This document shows, piece after piece, positions 12,804 to 21,224 of a DNA stretch of 42,309 bases. The DNA comes from a virus: positions 1-42,309 of the IMG/VR virus record IMGVR_UViG_3300024264_002659; one strand, written 5' to 3'. The notes beneath the pieces were generated by a model, which was not told the DNA's origin, made no database searches, and saw nothing but the letters and a program-made list of their open reading frames with translations. Position 1 is the stretch's first letter. Each line of letters begins with the position of its first letter. Both the position numbers and the translations under genes were made by a program.

Positions 12804-13706
12804 ATGCGAGTCGCAGTTATAGAAGATACAGCCAACTACCCTCAGTTCAGAGATGTCCTACAATCATTCGCCAAAGGGTGTGGAGGCGAAATTACCAATA
12901 GTGGTAATACCAAAGGATATGACTGTGCAGTGATATTTGGCAGTTACAAGAAAGAAAGGGGCAGGCCGGCACACCAAGGCAAAGGTAAAATAATAGAGAG
13001 TGGTATTCCATACGTGCAACTTGAAACACAGTTGATAGGTAGGCCCATAGACACAGCATTCCATACTGAGTTCAGGGTTGGTGTAAATGGTTTCCTATGG
13101 GATGATGCCAAGTGGGGTTTTGAACACATGCACACTAACCGATCCAAAAAAGTATTTGGACGAAATGGTTACGATACAGAGTTACCTTGGAAAACTGATG
13201 GCGATTATATCTTACTGTGTATGCAGAAGGTAGGTGACGCCAGTCTACGTGGTGCAGACATTTTCACTTGGACAGAGCAAACTGTAAAGGAAATAAGGCA
13301 ACACACAGAAAGACAGATAATCGTAAGGCCTCATCCGTTGTATAGGAAAAAAACACAACACGCAAAGTGCAAAGAAACAGTTTGTGGATATTTCAACGTG
13401 CAATGGCAAGAAGCCGATATCACAGAAGAAGGATTTGTACCTATACAAGAGCAGTTACAAAATGCTTGGTGTACGGTTACCTACAGTTCGGGTACAGGAG
13501 TTGATGCTGTGATAAATGGAATATCTAATATCGCATGCGACACAGGTAGCATGGTGTATGATGTGAGCAGTACAGACATAGCAGAAATTGAAAATCCATA
13601 CAGAGGGGAGAAGGGTCTATGGTCGAACAAGATAGCACACTGTCAATGGAGCATAGAAGAATTTGAGTCTGGAGAATGTTGGGAACACGTAAGTAAGAGT
13701 ATATGA
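12804..13706 (+). CDS. KpsS/capsule-synthesis-like glycosyltransferase, paralogue A
   Basis: One of five divergent paralogues here. The family layout is a variable N-terminal half, a VRPHP motif (residues 174-178), then YSSGTGVDAVINGISNIACD, a DIAEIENP element and a C-terminal W...QWSIEEF..G.CW signature. This resembles the C-terminal half of capsule polysaccharide synthesis proteins (KpsS/KpsC type, GT-B-like fold). It also has the RVGVNGFLW motif shared with the paralogue at 29117. The reaction and sugar are unknown. It overlaps the SGNH gene by an ATGA junction and is first in a three-gene cassette. Confidence 0.65.
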   Translation: MRVAVIEDTANYPQFRDVLQSFAKGCGGEITNSGNTKGYDCAVIFGSYKKERGRPAHQGKGKIIESGIPYVQLETQLIGRPIDTAFHTEFRVGVNGFLWDDAKWGFEHMHTNRSKKVFGRNGYDTELPWKTDGDYILLCMQKVGDASLRGADIFTWTEQTVKEIRQHTERQIIVRPHPLYRKKTQHAKCKETVCGYFNVQWQEADITEEGFVPIQEQLQNAWCTVTYSSGTGVDAVINGISNIACDTGSMVYDVSSTDIAEIENPYRGEKGLWSNKIAHCQWSIEEFESGECWEHVSKSI

Positions 13707-14494
13707 AGTATCATCTAAGCAACGGCTGTAGTTTCAGCACTAGGAAGAAGTTCAACAGTTGTCACCAACAGTTAGGTAAGTTGTTGAATGTAGACGAACC
13801 AACAATCAGCATGGCCAAAGGTGGCAGGGGCAACGATAGGATAGTGAATACCACAATGCATTGGTTCTTCAAGAACCCTGATAAGATAAAAGACACATTC
13901 GTAAGCATAGGATGGACCACGGGATACAGGTGGGACTACGTGAGTAACTACGTGACTCCAAAAGAAAAAGAAGGCGGAATAAAAGGTGAACTATTGAAGT
14001 TTGACTACCAATGGAGCACCTGGCAACTTTGGCAACACGATTTCTTCATGCGTGACAAGGACATGGATCTCGAACTATCAAGTGCAGTAAAACTGTACAC
14101 CAACATACTGTCCTTACAATACTTCCTGAAGTACCACAGCATACCGTATGTGTTCTATCATGCACTCACAAACGATCTACCCGAAACAGAAGTCAACGGA
14201 AAACAAAGACCTGACCTTAAATTGTTAAAAGATCAGATAGATAGAAAGCACTTTTATAATTTTGAAAGTAGTGAATATTCCAAAGAAAATGTTGAGATAC
14301 AAATGAACAACAGATCATCAGCAGATCATAAAGCGAGGGTACAAAATAAGGATTACGTCCAGAGCCATTTTGAATATGTGGCCAAGAACGGATGGACAAA
14401 AAGTGTAAACGACGGACATCCTAACCAAATTGGCCATCATCATTGGGCTGATTGTCTTTTTAATTTCGTAAAGGAAAATAATCTATGTCCATAA
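13703..14494 (+). CDS. SGNH-like protein, paralogous to the one at 35323
   Basis: The 263-residue protein opens with SNGCSFS (residues 6-12), an SGNH block I with the nucleophile Ser in GCS. It continues with a GGRGNDRI block, an F/VxIGW strand, and ends with DGHPNQIGHHHWA, which provides the catalytic Asp-x-His. The same four blocks occur in the gene at 35323, so both belong to one phage subfamily distinct from the gene at 6500. A role in acylating or deacylating a glycan fits the neighbouring glycosyltransferase and methyltransferase. Confidence 0.7.
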   Translation: MKYHLSNGCSFSTRKKFNSCHQQLGKLLNVDEPTISMAKGGRGNDRIVNTTMHWFFKNPDKIKDTFVSIGWTTGYRWDYVSNYVTPKEKEGGIKGELLKFDYQWSTWQLWQHDFFMRDKDMDLELSSAVKLYTNILSLQYFLKYHSIPYVFYHALTNDLPETEVNGKQRPDLKLLKDQIDRKHFYNFESSEYSKENVEIQMNNRSSADHKARVQNKDYVQSHFEYVAKNGWTKSVNDGHPNQIGHHHWADCLFNFVKENNLCP

Positions 14495-15072
14495 GAGATC
14501 ATTCGTTAGAACACAACAACAGAGGGCACAAGTGCGACTTTACATTGGACTATTTCAAACGAGAACATAATTGTAAGACTTTGTTAGACATAGGAGCAGG
14601 CAAGGGGTTGAATTGTGCCTGGGCCACAAGTCAACACGGATATACAGCGACGGGCATAGAAATAGATAGTGAGTGTACAAAAGTGCATGATGATATTGTT
14701 ATACATAATTTTGTTACGGACAGTGTGTGCGAATTTGATAGAACCTTCGATCTAGGGTGGAGTGTGGCAACCAGCGAACACATAGATGAATCAGGAGCAG
14801 ACGATTATGTCAAAACTTTCTTGGCATGTAAATGGATAGTGTTCACATGGTGCACACCGGGTTATGGTGGATTCCATCATGTTAATGAAAAACCACAATC
14901 ATATTGGATTGAAAAATTTCACACGAACGGGTTTGAATTTGACAGCAGTGTCAGTGAGTTGATTAAAGAAAAAAGTCAGTTAAGAATGATAAAAGACGGA
15001 TCTTCAAAACAGGTTTCAAAAGGATATCTTAAGGATTGGGCAACGGTCTTTAAAAATCCAAATCTTATTTGA
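14485..15072 (+). CDS. SAM-dependent methyltransferase
   Basis: A class I methyltransferase of 195 residues. Motif I is LLDIGAGKGLN (about 33-43), followed by the acidic motif II GIEID, and a motif IV-like region FDLGWSVATSEH. The C-terminal part (HHVNEKPQSYWIEKFHTNGF) resembles sugar or small-molecule methyltransferases of the Methyltransf_11/23 group. It overlaps the SGNH gene by 10 nt and completes the cassette of KpsS-like protein, SGNH and methyltransferase. It converges with the TylF gene, overlapping it by 8 nt. Confidence 0.75.
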   Translation: MSIRDHSLEHNNRGHKCDFTLDYFKREHNCKTLLDIGAGKGLNCAWATSQHGYTATGIEIDSECTKVHDDIVIHNFVTDSVCEFDRTFDLGWSVATSEHIDESGADDYVKTFLACKWIVFTWCTPGYGGFHHVNEKPQSYWIEKFHTNGFEFDSSVSELIKEKSQLRMIKDGSSKQVSKGYLKDWATVFKNPNLI

Positions 15073-15787
15073 TTATTTTTATAGCACCCTGATACATGCA
15101 AGACCTTGCTATAGGTTCTATGACACGATCATGTTTTTTGACCCATTCAAACAATGCTTTCCATTCATGAATAGGCCAATTATTGAGTTTACCGGATAGT
15201 CTAAAGTTGGCTAATTCGTCAAACACGATTATTGTACCGGACTCGATCCTTTCATTTAACGTGTTTAATATATAGATCGCACTAGAGTAAAGATCAGAGT
15301 CAATGTGTAGGTATGCTATCTTTCCGAGGTTATTGTTGCACCATGGTTTCACTGTTTTGTTGAACCATCCCTTATGTAATTTTACATTAGCACCGAAGTT
15401 AGGCATCGGCACAGCCATGGCACCTGCTTGATAATCTTTACCACCGGTTTTCCATTCTTCCGGCAACCCTTCCCAACTGTCGAACCCATGCATCTCTTGT
15501 CCGGGTCTCTCATCAAGTAGCCACCCCATTGTATCGCCACCCCTGACTCCAAACTCTAACCAGTGTCCCTCGAGTGTTACATTTTTGATGACCTCTTTCT
15601 GCCATTTTATTCTAGTACCGACCACATCAAATTTTTCTAACTTACCTTCATACACGGGAGGTAACTTGATAAACTTGTTCAGTATTTCTTTTTCTAACTT
15701 GTTGCTTTCCCTATATTTGTCCAACTGTTTAGGTAGTTCGGATAATATCCTTTCCTGGCTTTTAACTCTTCTAATGTCTTTAGGCAT
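15065..15787 (-). CDS. TylF/MycF-type O-methyltransferase
   Basis: A SAM-dependent macrocin-O-methyltransferase family protein, 240 residues. Signatures are LEFGVRGG (77-84), HGFDSWEGLPEEW (100-112), HIDSDLYSSAI (161-171, metal-binding aspartates) and IIVFDE (186-191). Family members methylate sugar hydroxyls with Mg2+. The start at 15787 is chosen because the ATG shares a base with the preceding stop (TAATG); an upstream in-frame start would run deep into the neighbouring gene. It is co-transcribed with a radical SAM and an FkbM gene. Confidence 0.9.
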   Translation of the reverse strand: MPKDIRRVKSQERILSELPKQLDKYRESNKLEKEILNKFIKLPPVYEGKLEKFDVVGTRIKWQKEVIKNVTLEGHWLEFGVRGGDTMGWLLDERPGQEMHGFDSWEGLPEEWKTGGKDYQAGAMAVPMPNFGANVKLHKGWFNKTVKPWCNNNLGKIAYLHIDSDLYSSAIYILNTLNERIESGTIIVFDELANFRLSGKLNNWPIHEWKALFEWVKKHDRVIEPIARSCMYQGAIKIIK

Positions 15788-16788
15788 TACTGTTCTGTGT
15801 TGTTCCATTGTAAAAATTTTCGATTTTCTGTATGCACTCTTGCAGTTTTCTCTTCGTTCCAATCAAACTTTGCTCTGCTACAAGTGTTACACATCATGTT
15901 TTTTTTAGTTTCTGTATATGTGTTATTGTAGATTAGATCATGATACTGTGCAACATTTTTCCAAACACCACTGATACCAATATCAAACACGTTACCAAAG
16001 TCTGTTTGTCCTGTAGCATCATCACAACACAGTACTGCTTGTCCGGATACTAATACTTCTAGTGTACGCAATATCTTCCCATGCACCATGTCACAACCTT
16101 TTACGAATTGTTTCTCAGATATTTTGAAGTCCAGGCCGTCATCATCAAACTTGTTGTATACTAATCTGTTCTCGAGCCAGTTGGTTTTCTTTTTCACTTT
16201 ACCTAATGTCAGTTGTTGTATCTGTTGTATCACGGGGGCGTAGTGTTCTCGTTTGGGATCCTGTATCTTGTGTTTGACCCCTATGTTCATCTTTCTACTG
16301 ATCGCAGGATACTTGTCACGTATCATTCTTAGTCTCTCCCTGGTCACGTCCCAATCTATGTCCATCCATTCTCTGATTTCATCTTTGGTGTATCCGATTA
16401 TTGATATGTTTATCGTGGCTATGGTGTCTATGTATTTTGATATTAGGTCACACTTCTTCCCCCCAAAGCTCACAGCATTTGTAGTAAGACTTATTTTAAG
16501 TCTGTTCTTCTGACATATCTCGAACACGAGTTCTAGATCGGGACACACTAACGGATCCGAATATCTCCACGGCTTGACTATTGTGTTACTTGGATCTATG
16601 TTGTGCCTTTTGATACCACTGGCAAAGTCTTCGAGCAACACCCTTATCTTCTCTCCTGACATCCTCTTACCTCTGTACTCTTTGTCTTTTTCTAGGTAAG
16701 TGTACGGACAACAGAAACATTTTGCATTACATAAGTTGATAGGTTCAAACGCTAATTCAACAGGTGTAGGTAATGTTAGATTAAACAT
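15787..16788 (-). CDS. Radical SAM/SPASM protein
   Basis: A 333-residue radical SAM enzyme with its cluster motif at the extreme N-terminus (CNAKCFCC, residues 20-27; CxxxCxxC). The C-terminal region has an SPASM-like cysteine set (GCDMV, LCCDD, MCNTCSRAKFDW). The FEPINLCNAKC start is typical of SPASM proteins acting on sugars or peptides. It overlaps the FkbM gene by 8 nt and the TylF gene by one base, so three modification enzymes are translated together. Confidence 0.87.
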   Translation of the reverse strand: MFNLTLPTPVELAFEPINLCNAKCFCCPYTYLEKDKEYRGKRMSGEKIRVLLEDFASGIKRHNIDPSNTIVKPWRYSDPLVCPDLELVFEICQKNRLKISLTTNAVSFGGKKCDLISKYIDTIATINISIIGYTKDEIREWMDIDWDVTRERLRMIRDKYPAISRKMNIGVKHKIQDPKREHYAPVIQQIQQLTLGKVKKKTNWLENRLVYNKFDDDGLDFKISEKQFVKGCDMVHGKILRTLEVLVSGQAVLCCDDATGQTDFGNVFDIGISGVWKNVAQYHDLIYNNTYTETKKNMMCNTCSRAKFDWNEEKTARVHTENRKFLQWNNTEQ

Positions 16789-17374
16789 GAGTCATTATCC
16801 AATCATCCATACCATCGTAGTCGGTGATCTTATAATTGTGTTCTTGTAGCCAACGTACAGCATCACCGTACTTGCCTTTGTTATAGCGTTCTGTGGCATT
16901 GTTCTGTTCTAATACTACTACAGGTTTGTGTGTATCCAGTGTGTTGATCGCACCTTCTAACACTGCCTTCTCATCGCCTTCTACATCTATCTTGATAAAG
17001 TCTACAACCCCAAAATTAAAACTATCTATAGTTCTCAGTGGAGACACTGTGGTGGCCACACCCTCGACCTTCACATTAGTCAGTGCTCCAGCATGTTTCA
17101 CTTCACCTATCTTATTTCCTATTGCACATACATGGAGAGTAACTTTTTTTTTGTTAACGTTCTTCCATTGCATCTTGGGTCGCATATCAAACATGTGTAC
17201 ATGATCAAAGTCCTTGCACATATGTTGAGCGAACGCTCCTCGTTTACTACCAACGTCTAGTGCGATTCTGGTGTTTTTGAAATATGGTCTACACTTTTTA
17301 TAAGTGTACTCGCATATATTGTCTATATTGGAAATAGTCTCCTCGTCTATTCTTGTAAACTTTTCTGATAACAT
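16781..17374 (-). CDS. FkbM-family methyltransferase
   Basis: SAM methyltransferase of 197 residues. The SAM motif ALDVGSKRGAFAQ lies at 38-50 and the FkbM signature VVDFIKIDVEGDEKAVLEGA at 123-142. Family members often O-methylate sugars or polyketides. It is the first gene of the trio that continues with radical SAM and TylF genes. An inverted repeat (AACAGTA/TACTGTT, 17375-17396) sits exactly between the gp41 stop and this ATG. Confidence 0.85.
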   Translation of the reverse strand: MLSEKFTRIDEETISNIDNICEYTYKKCRPYFKNTRIALDVGSKRGAFAQHMCKDFDHVHMFDMRPKMQWKNVNKKKVTLHVCAIGNKIGEVKHAGALTNVKVEGVATTVSPLRTIDSFNFGVVDFIKIDVEGDEKAVLEGAINTLDTHKPVVVLEQNNATERYNKGKYGDAVRWLQEHNYKITDYDGMDDWIMTHV

Positions 17375-17396
17375 AACAGTACTTATTTTTACTGTT
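17375..17396 (-). other. Inverted repeat at the gp41/FkbM junction
   Basis: Seven-base arms AACAGTA (17375-17381) and TACTGTT (17390-17396) flank an 8-nt loop. The repeat overlaps the gp41 stop codon and abuts the next ATG. It may regulate expression across the replication/modification boundary. Confidence 0.4.
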
Positions 17397-18858
17397 CTTC
17401 GTCTGAGTGTAGTTCGTTCAGCAGTTGTCTCAGTTTGCCGCCTTCCACTGTGGCCTTGACCTTTACTCCCAGTGTGTCGCCCTTACGAGGATCCGGCACT
17501 CCTGACCTAGCATCGGTTGATGTATCGGCAGTCACTTTGGATGTCTGCTTCAGCGAGTCGTATATCTTGTTTTTACCTTGTTGATTGTAGCTCTGTGATT
17601 CTTCCTCGTCCAGACTCCTGATCCTCAGGCTGTCAACATCAAACTCCAAGTCCACTTTCTGTCCAACACCAGAACTAGATCTAGTCTTCATGAACTGTAT
17701 TTGATATCTACCACGTTCCTTCATGGCTCTACTTGTGAATATACCTATCACGTTGTCTGCCGTCTGTATCTTGGACAGTCCGCCCGATATGTGACTGTGA
17801 TCAAACTCTATCTCTTCCACACTTGCCCTGTTCAACTGTGATGCTGTTGCCAACACACACTGTTTCTCAACAACCAAGTTCCTTAGTTCCTCACTCACAT
17901 ATTTGTCTTTGATGAACAAGTCTGCCGGACTTATTCTTTTACTCTTTGGCATCATGAGATCCAGGTAGTCAATCAGTATGCAGTCTATTTTCTTCTTGTT
18001 CTTGAGTTCTAGTTCCTTGAGATATGTCCTTACATCCAACACGTTGCTACCACTTGGTAGGTATTTGATCTGTAAGTTACCTGACTTCTTCTTCAACATC
18101 TTGACCTTCATCTCAACGTTTTCTATTTCGGGAAATACTTTTCTTGTTGGAATATTTGTCATCATGGCATCCAATCTCATGGCAGTCAGTTGCTCACTCA
18201 ACTCGAATGATATGTAACACACATTCAGCCCAGCCAATGCCCAGTTGACCGCAAGATTCTGCAAGAACAAACTCTTACCCGCACCCGAACCACCTGCAAA
18301 GATATTCAGTTCGCCTCTGTTGAATCCACCAAACAGTTTCTTGTCCAAGTTGGCCCAACCTGTACTGATCTGTCCGTTGTTGTCTTTGAGTGCTTCGAGT
18401 CTTCCTTTTGGATCTTCGAAGTAGTCCGTGCCGAGATCCCTTGTGAGGCCAACCTGTACTGCTTCCTTGACCATGTCCTCGACTGGACCATAGTCGCCCC
18501 TCTCTAATAGATCAGCAGACGACAGTATTGCTTGTTCAAGTGCTTTGTGTCTACAAAATGTTTCAAACTCGTCCAGCAACCAATTGAAATGGCTTGGGTC
18601 CAAATCCTTCGCTGTTTTTAATTTTATATCATGTGATGCATTGACTATGTCAACTTCTGGCATGACCTTGTACTCGTCCATGTAATCCTTGACGAACTTT
18701 GCAATAGGTTGCAGTTTACGATCAAAAGATCCAGGATTGAATATGTTCTGTGCTCTAGCAAATGATTCTGCATCTGCTAATAACATTTCAATATACAATT
18801 TCTGTACATCAAACGAATAATCTTTAGCCTGCGATTGTTGTTCTTTATATTCAGCCAT
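17389..18858 (-). CDS. 41: T4 gp41-like replicative DNA helicase
   Basis: The DnaB-family hexameric helicase that unwinds DNA at the phage fork and activates the primase. It has 489 residues, close to T4 gp41 (475). The N-terminal helical domain is followed by Walker A GGSGAGKS (189-196), a Walker B-type CILIDYLDLM strand, and the DnaB-like SGGLSKIQTADNVIGIF region. The C-terminal tail is polar and charged. It overlaps the primase gene upstream by 8 nt, the functional partner in the primosome. Confidence 0.93.
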   Translation of the reverse strand: MAEYKEQQSQAKDYSFDVQKLYIEMLLADAESFARAQNIFNPGSFDRKLQPIAKFVKDYMDEYKVMPEVDIVNASHDIKLKTAKDLDPSHFNWLLDEFETFCRHKALEQAILSSADLLERGDYGPVEDMVKEAVQVGLTRDLGTDYFEDPKGRLEALKDNNGQISTGWANLDKKLFGGFNRGELNIFAGGSGAGKSLFLQNLAVNWALAGLNVCYISFELSEQLTAMRLDAMMTNIPTRKVFPEIENVEMKVKMLKKKSGNLQIKYLPSGSNVLDVRTYLKELELKNKKKIDCILIDYLDLMMPKSKRISPADLFIKDKYVSEELRNLVVEKQCVLATASQLNRASVEEIEFDHSHISGGLSKIQTADNVIGIFTSRAMKERGRYQIQFMKTRSSSGVGQKVDLEFDVDSLRIRSLDEEESQSYNQQGKNKIYDSLKQTSKVTADTSTDARSGVPDPRKGDTLGVKVKATVEGGKLRQLLNELHSDEEQ

Positions 18859-19864
18859 ACATCTTTCTCTTCAAATCTATTTTCAGTTTACTGGACTCTG
18901 TCGTTTTCAATATCGATTGTATAGTAAACAGTCTACCATATTTTAACACAGCATCCGCCACATCGCCAACCGTTTTGTCCCATTCTGGAAATGCAACGCT
19001 CCATCCAAACTCCGTCGCTTGGTCTACCAGTTTCTGTCCTGGGGCATCTCTGTCCGGCACAACAATTACCTGTCTACCAAGTCCACTTATCAACTCTCGC
19101 TGTGTGTCATTTATCTCCGATCCCAGTATGCTCACACCAGAAACGGCGATGGCATCAAAAGGTCCTTCCGTGACTATCACAAATTTCCTGGTCCAGTCCT
19201 GTGCGTCCATGTTGAACACATAACCCGGCCATACGTCTGTGTAGTATTTGACAGCATCTGATTCCTCGAACATCCTGCCTGTGAATCCAACCACTTCACC
19301 TCGCCAGTAGAATGGTATCAGTAATCTTTGGTAGATGTCCCACGTCTTGTCAGGAGAGTACATGAAGTCATACCAGTCAGCACCTATGCCTCTACTTTCC
19401 AAGTACTTCAACAATCCGTCTATCTTCTTCCATTGTGGTTCCGTGAGATCTTTGCCCACATACTTTTCCAACCACACATCCAGTTTGTGTGCGTTCTTGG
19501 GCAGTGTCTTGTTCTTAAATGAGACGAATTTCTTCTTCTCGTACTTGACATCTCCTTCTTCCTCACGCATGGCCTCTATGGCCAACTTACGTATGGTGTC
19601 CTCCGGTATGCCTATGTAGCTCATGAACTGTCTCATCTTGTAGGTCAGTTTACGTCCTATTACATAACTGGCCTTGAATCCACAGTTGAAGCAATGATAA
19701 CTCACAGTGCCGTCCGCACTGGTCATCAGTCCCCCACGCTTCTTCTTGTCAGCGGTCTCTCCGTTGTACACACAACAGGGTGCATTGAAACTGACCCATC
19801 CGCTTGGGGTCTTCTTTCTGTTCGCAGGCAGACTAGTCAGAATTGTATTCTGTATCAAATTCAT
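18851..19864 (-). CDS. 61: T4 gp61-like DNA primase
   Basis: Makes RNA primers for lagging-strand synthesis together with gp41. 337 residues. The zinc-ribbon residues are CC at 30-31 and CFNCGF at 58-63. The TOPRIM core shows VIVTEGPFDAIAVSG and VVPDRDAPGQ, holding the catalytic Glu and the Asp pair. The gene starts a two-gene unit with gp41 and has its own consensus promoter only 10 nt from the ATG, without a Shine-Dalgarno sequence. Confidence 0.92.
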   Translation of the reverse strand: MNLIQNTILTSLPANRKKTPSGWVSFNAPCCVYNGETADKKKRGGLMTSADGTVSYHCFNCGFKASYVIGRKLTYKMRQFMSYIGIPEDTIRKLAIEAMREEEGDVKYEKKKFVSFKNKTLPKNAHKLDVWLEKYVGKDLTEPQWKKIDGLLKYLESRGIGADWYDFMYSPDKTWDIYQRLLIPFYWRGEVVGFTGRMFEESDAVKYYTDVWPGYVFNMDAQDWTRKFVIVTEGPFDAIAVSGVSILGSEINDTQRELISGLGRQVIVVPDRDAPGQKLVDQATEFGWSVAFPEWDKTVGDVADAVLKYGRLFTIQSILKTTESSKLKIDLKRKMYG

Positions 19865-19874
19865 ATTCTATACT

Positions 19875-19903
19875 ATTTTACTGTCTATATAGGATTTTGT
19901 CAA
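19875..19903 (-). promoter_or_regulatory. Consensus promoter for primase-helicase, inside a late gene end
   Basis: On the minus strand TTGACA (19898-19903) and TAAAAT (19875-19880) are 17 bp apart. Most of it lies within the last codons of the structural gene ending at 19878. The -10 box is 10 nt from the ATG, leaving a leader of only about 3-4 nt. Confidence 0.8.
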
Positions 19904-20657
19904 TACGACCGGTGGTGCCTGTGTCTCTTACCGCTTTGAATCTCACATTTTGGAAAACACCAGTGAAGTTCAATGTGGATACGCTTGACGAAGCACTCAA
20001 AGTTGAACTGGTAATATCAAAGTAATCATTGTCAGTTTGTGGGTCAGACTCCATTGTACCTTGCACAGTCACGGTACCGGTGAATCCTTTAGGATATATT
20101 GCTATAGTGTGTAGTGCTGTATTATTATTAAGTCCAGGACGCCCTGTAATTGCACTTGATGTAAAAGTGTCACCCGAAAGTGTAAATGTGCTTATTGATG
20201 TGCTTGACACGTGCTGTGCATAGGCTCCATCCAACACTTCAATTGTGCCAGCCGCCGCATAACCAGTGTCTGAGTATGTGATCTCTGGATTGTCCCTGTC
20301 GGTCATATCGCTCACTGAAAAATTATAAAACTTGGCATCCATTTTGAGCAGATCACCATCAGTGATTGTGCAACTGGCATCGCCTTTTGTGCTCACAGTG
20401 GATCCATCGTCAACGATGGTAAGTTCTTTTGTCAATATCGCTTTCTTGCTTTCAGTATCAATTATGTTTAGTTCGTAAGTCTTCCCAACTATGTCTTGAG
20501 CCTTCTGATCCTCGTTTTTGAACGTGAATGTTATAGGATTTGATACCCCTCTATGCAGTGTTAGGCGTCTATCGTACACTTTTGAGTTCCTCCCGTGATA
20601 ACCATTTATGTAGGCTATTACCAATTGATTTATTAAATACCTTTGTACTGTTTGCAT
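19878..20657 (-). CDS. Putative virion structural protein (late gene)
   Basis: A 259-residue, strand-rich protein with serine/threonine/glycine-rich repeats in its second half (ISTFTLSGDTFTSSAITG, STLSASSSVSTLNFTG). The composition is typical of phage fibre, baseplate or head-decoration proteins. The N-terminal 110 residues look like a beta-sandwich (ITFTFKNEDQ...YELNIIDTES). A perfect late promoter lies 16 nt before the ATG, supporting late expression. It is isolated among replication genes. The exact virion role is unknown. Confidence 0.65.
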   Translation of the reverse strand: MQTVQRYLINQLVIAYINGYHGRNSKVYDRRLTLHRGVSNPITFTFKNEDQKAQDIVGKTYELNIIDTESKKAILTKELTIVDDGSTVSTKGDASCTITDGDLLKMDAKFYNFSVSDMTDRDNPEITYSDTGYAAAGTIEVLDGAYAQHVSSTSISTFTLSGDTFTSSAITGRPGLNNNTALHTIAIYPKGFTGTVTVQGTMESDPQTDNDYFDITSSTLSASSSVSTLNFTGVFQNVRFKAVRDTGTTGRIDKILYRQ

Positions 20658-20673
20658 AATACATATTTAACAG

Positions 20674-20681
20674 TATTTATA
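20674..20681 (-). promoter_or_regulatory. T4-type late promoter
   Basis: A perfect TATAAATA on the minus strand, the octamer recognised by the phage late sigma factor (gp55) with gp33/gp45 in T4. It is the only perfect copy noticed in the window, upstream of the structural gene at 20657. It overlaps the leader of the divergent gene at 20690. Confidence 0.75.
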
Positions 20682-20689
20682 GATATAGA

Positions 20690-21064
20690 ATGAACGAAAT
20701 TTTTAACACTCTAAGGGACAAGTTCCCATTCCTAAGCCTGATCAGAAAGGGCGATTTGGAGTATGTGGGCATAGTACAGAACGAGGACGCCAACGTTATC
20801 AGTTTCTATGACTATGGCAGGCTGATGATGCCCCAGGACAAGATGAAGTTCCTAAAATGCGGCGAGACTTGGTGGCACGAATCAAATCGTAAATTACCAA
20901 TTAACATATTCCTTAAGGGAGAGTTCAGGTATTTCCGTTCAACGTTGATAACTCTTAACGTTAAAGATGTAGAGATAGTTCATGGGCCAACTGTGAAACT
21001 TTCTGAAATTTCAAAGAAACGGGTGAAAAGAAGAACTATCCAATTGGTGAGAAGACCTACTTAA
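20690..21064 (+). CDS. Hypothetical protein, 124 residues
   Basis: Not recognised. A basic protein with an N-terminal helix (MNEIFNTLRDKFPFLSLIRK) and alternating strands (YVGIVQNEDANVISFYDYGR), ending in a basic tail (KKRVKRRTIQLVRR). It is divergent from the late structural gene. It is the only plus-strand gene between 15072 and 27900, lying alone between minus-strand replication operons. A weak promoter (TTTGCA, 17 bp, TATTTA) may serve it. RNA or DNA binding is possible from its charge. Confidence 0.6.
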   Translation: MNEIFNTLRDKFPFLSLIRKGDLEYVGIVQNEDANVISFYDYGRLMMPQDKMKFLKCGETWWHESNRKLPINIFLKGEFRYFRSTLITLNVKDVEIVHGPTVKLSEISKKRVKRRTIQLVRRPT

Positions 21065-21224
21065 TCTTATTAAGATCTGTACTGTTCACACCACACACTT
21101 TCTCAACATATTTTGTCAAAGGATTATCGGGTTGATAAGAATCAAGCTCTGATGTTAATGATGAAGCGGTGTTGGATTTCTTACGTTTTTTAGAGATTAT
21201 TTTTTTACGTTTCTGATTGTGCAT
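21057..21224 (-). CDS. Small basic protein, 55 residues
   Basis: The minus-strand ORF starts MHNQKRKKIISKKRKKSNTA and continues with a polar Ser/Asp segment and a TKYVEKVCGV helix. The N-terminus resembles a nucleic-acid-binding basic patch. It overlaps the 3' end of the plus gene by 8 nt and the DnaE-like gene upstream by 20 nt. No family recognised. Confidence 0.5.
   Translation of the reverse strand: MHNQKRKKIISKKRKKSNTASSLTSELDSYQPDNPLTKYVEKVCGVNSTDLNKIK

Noticed and set aside
15788-15862. Longer N-terminus for the TylF-type gene
   Set aside because: It would be read from the 3' coding part of the radical SAM gene; the TAATG junction at 15787 is a better start.
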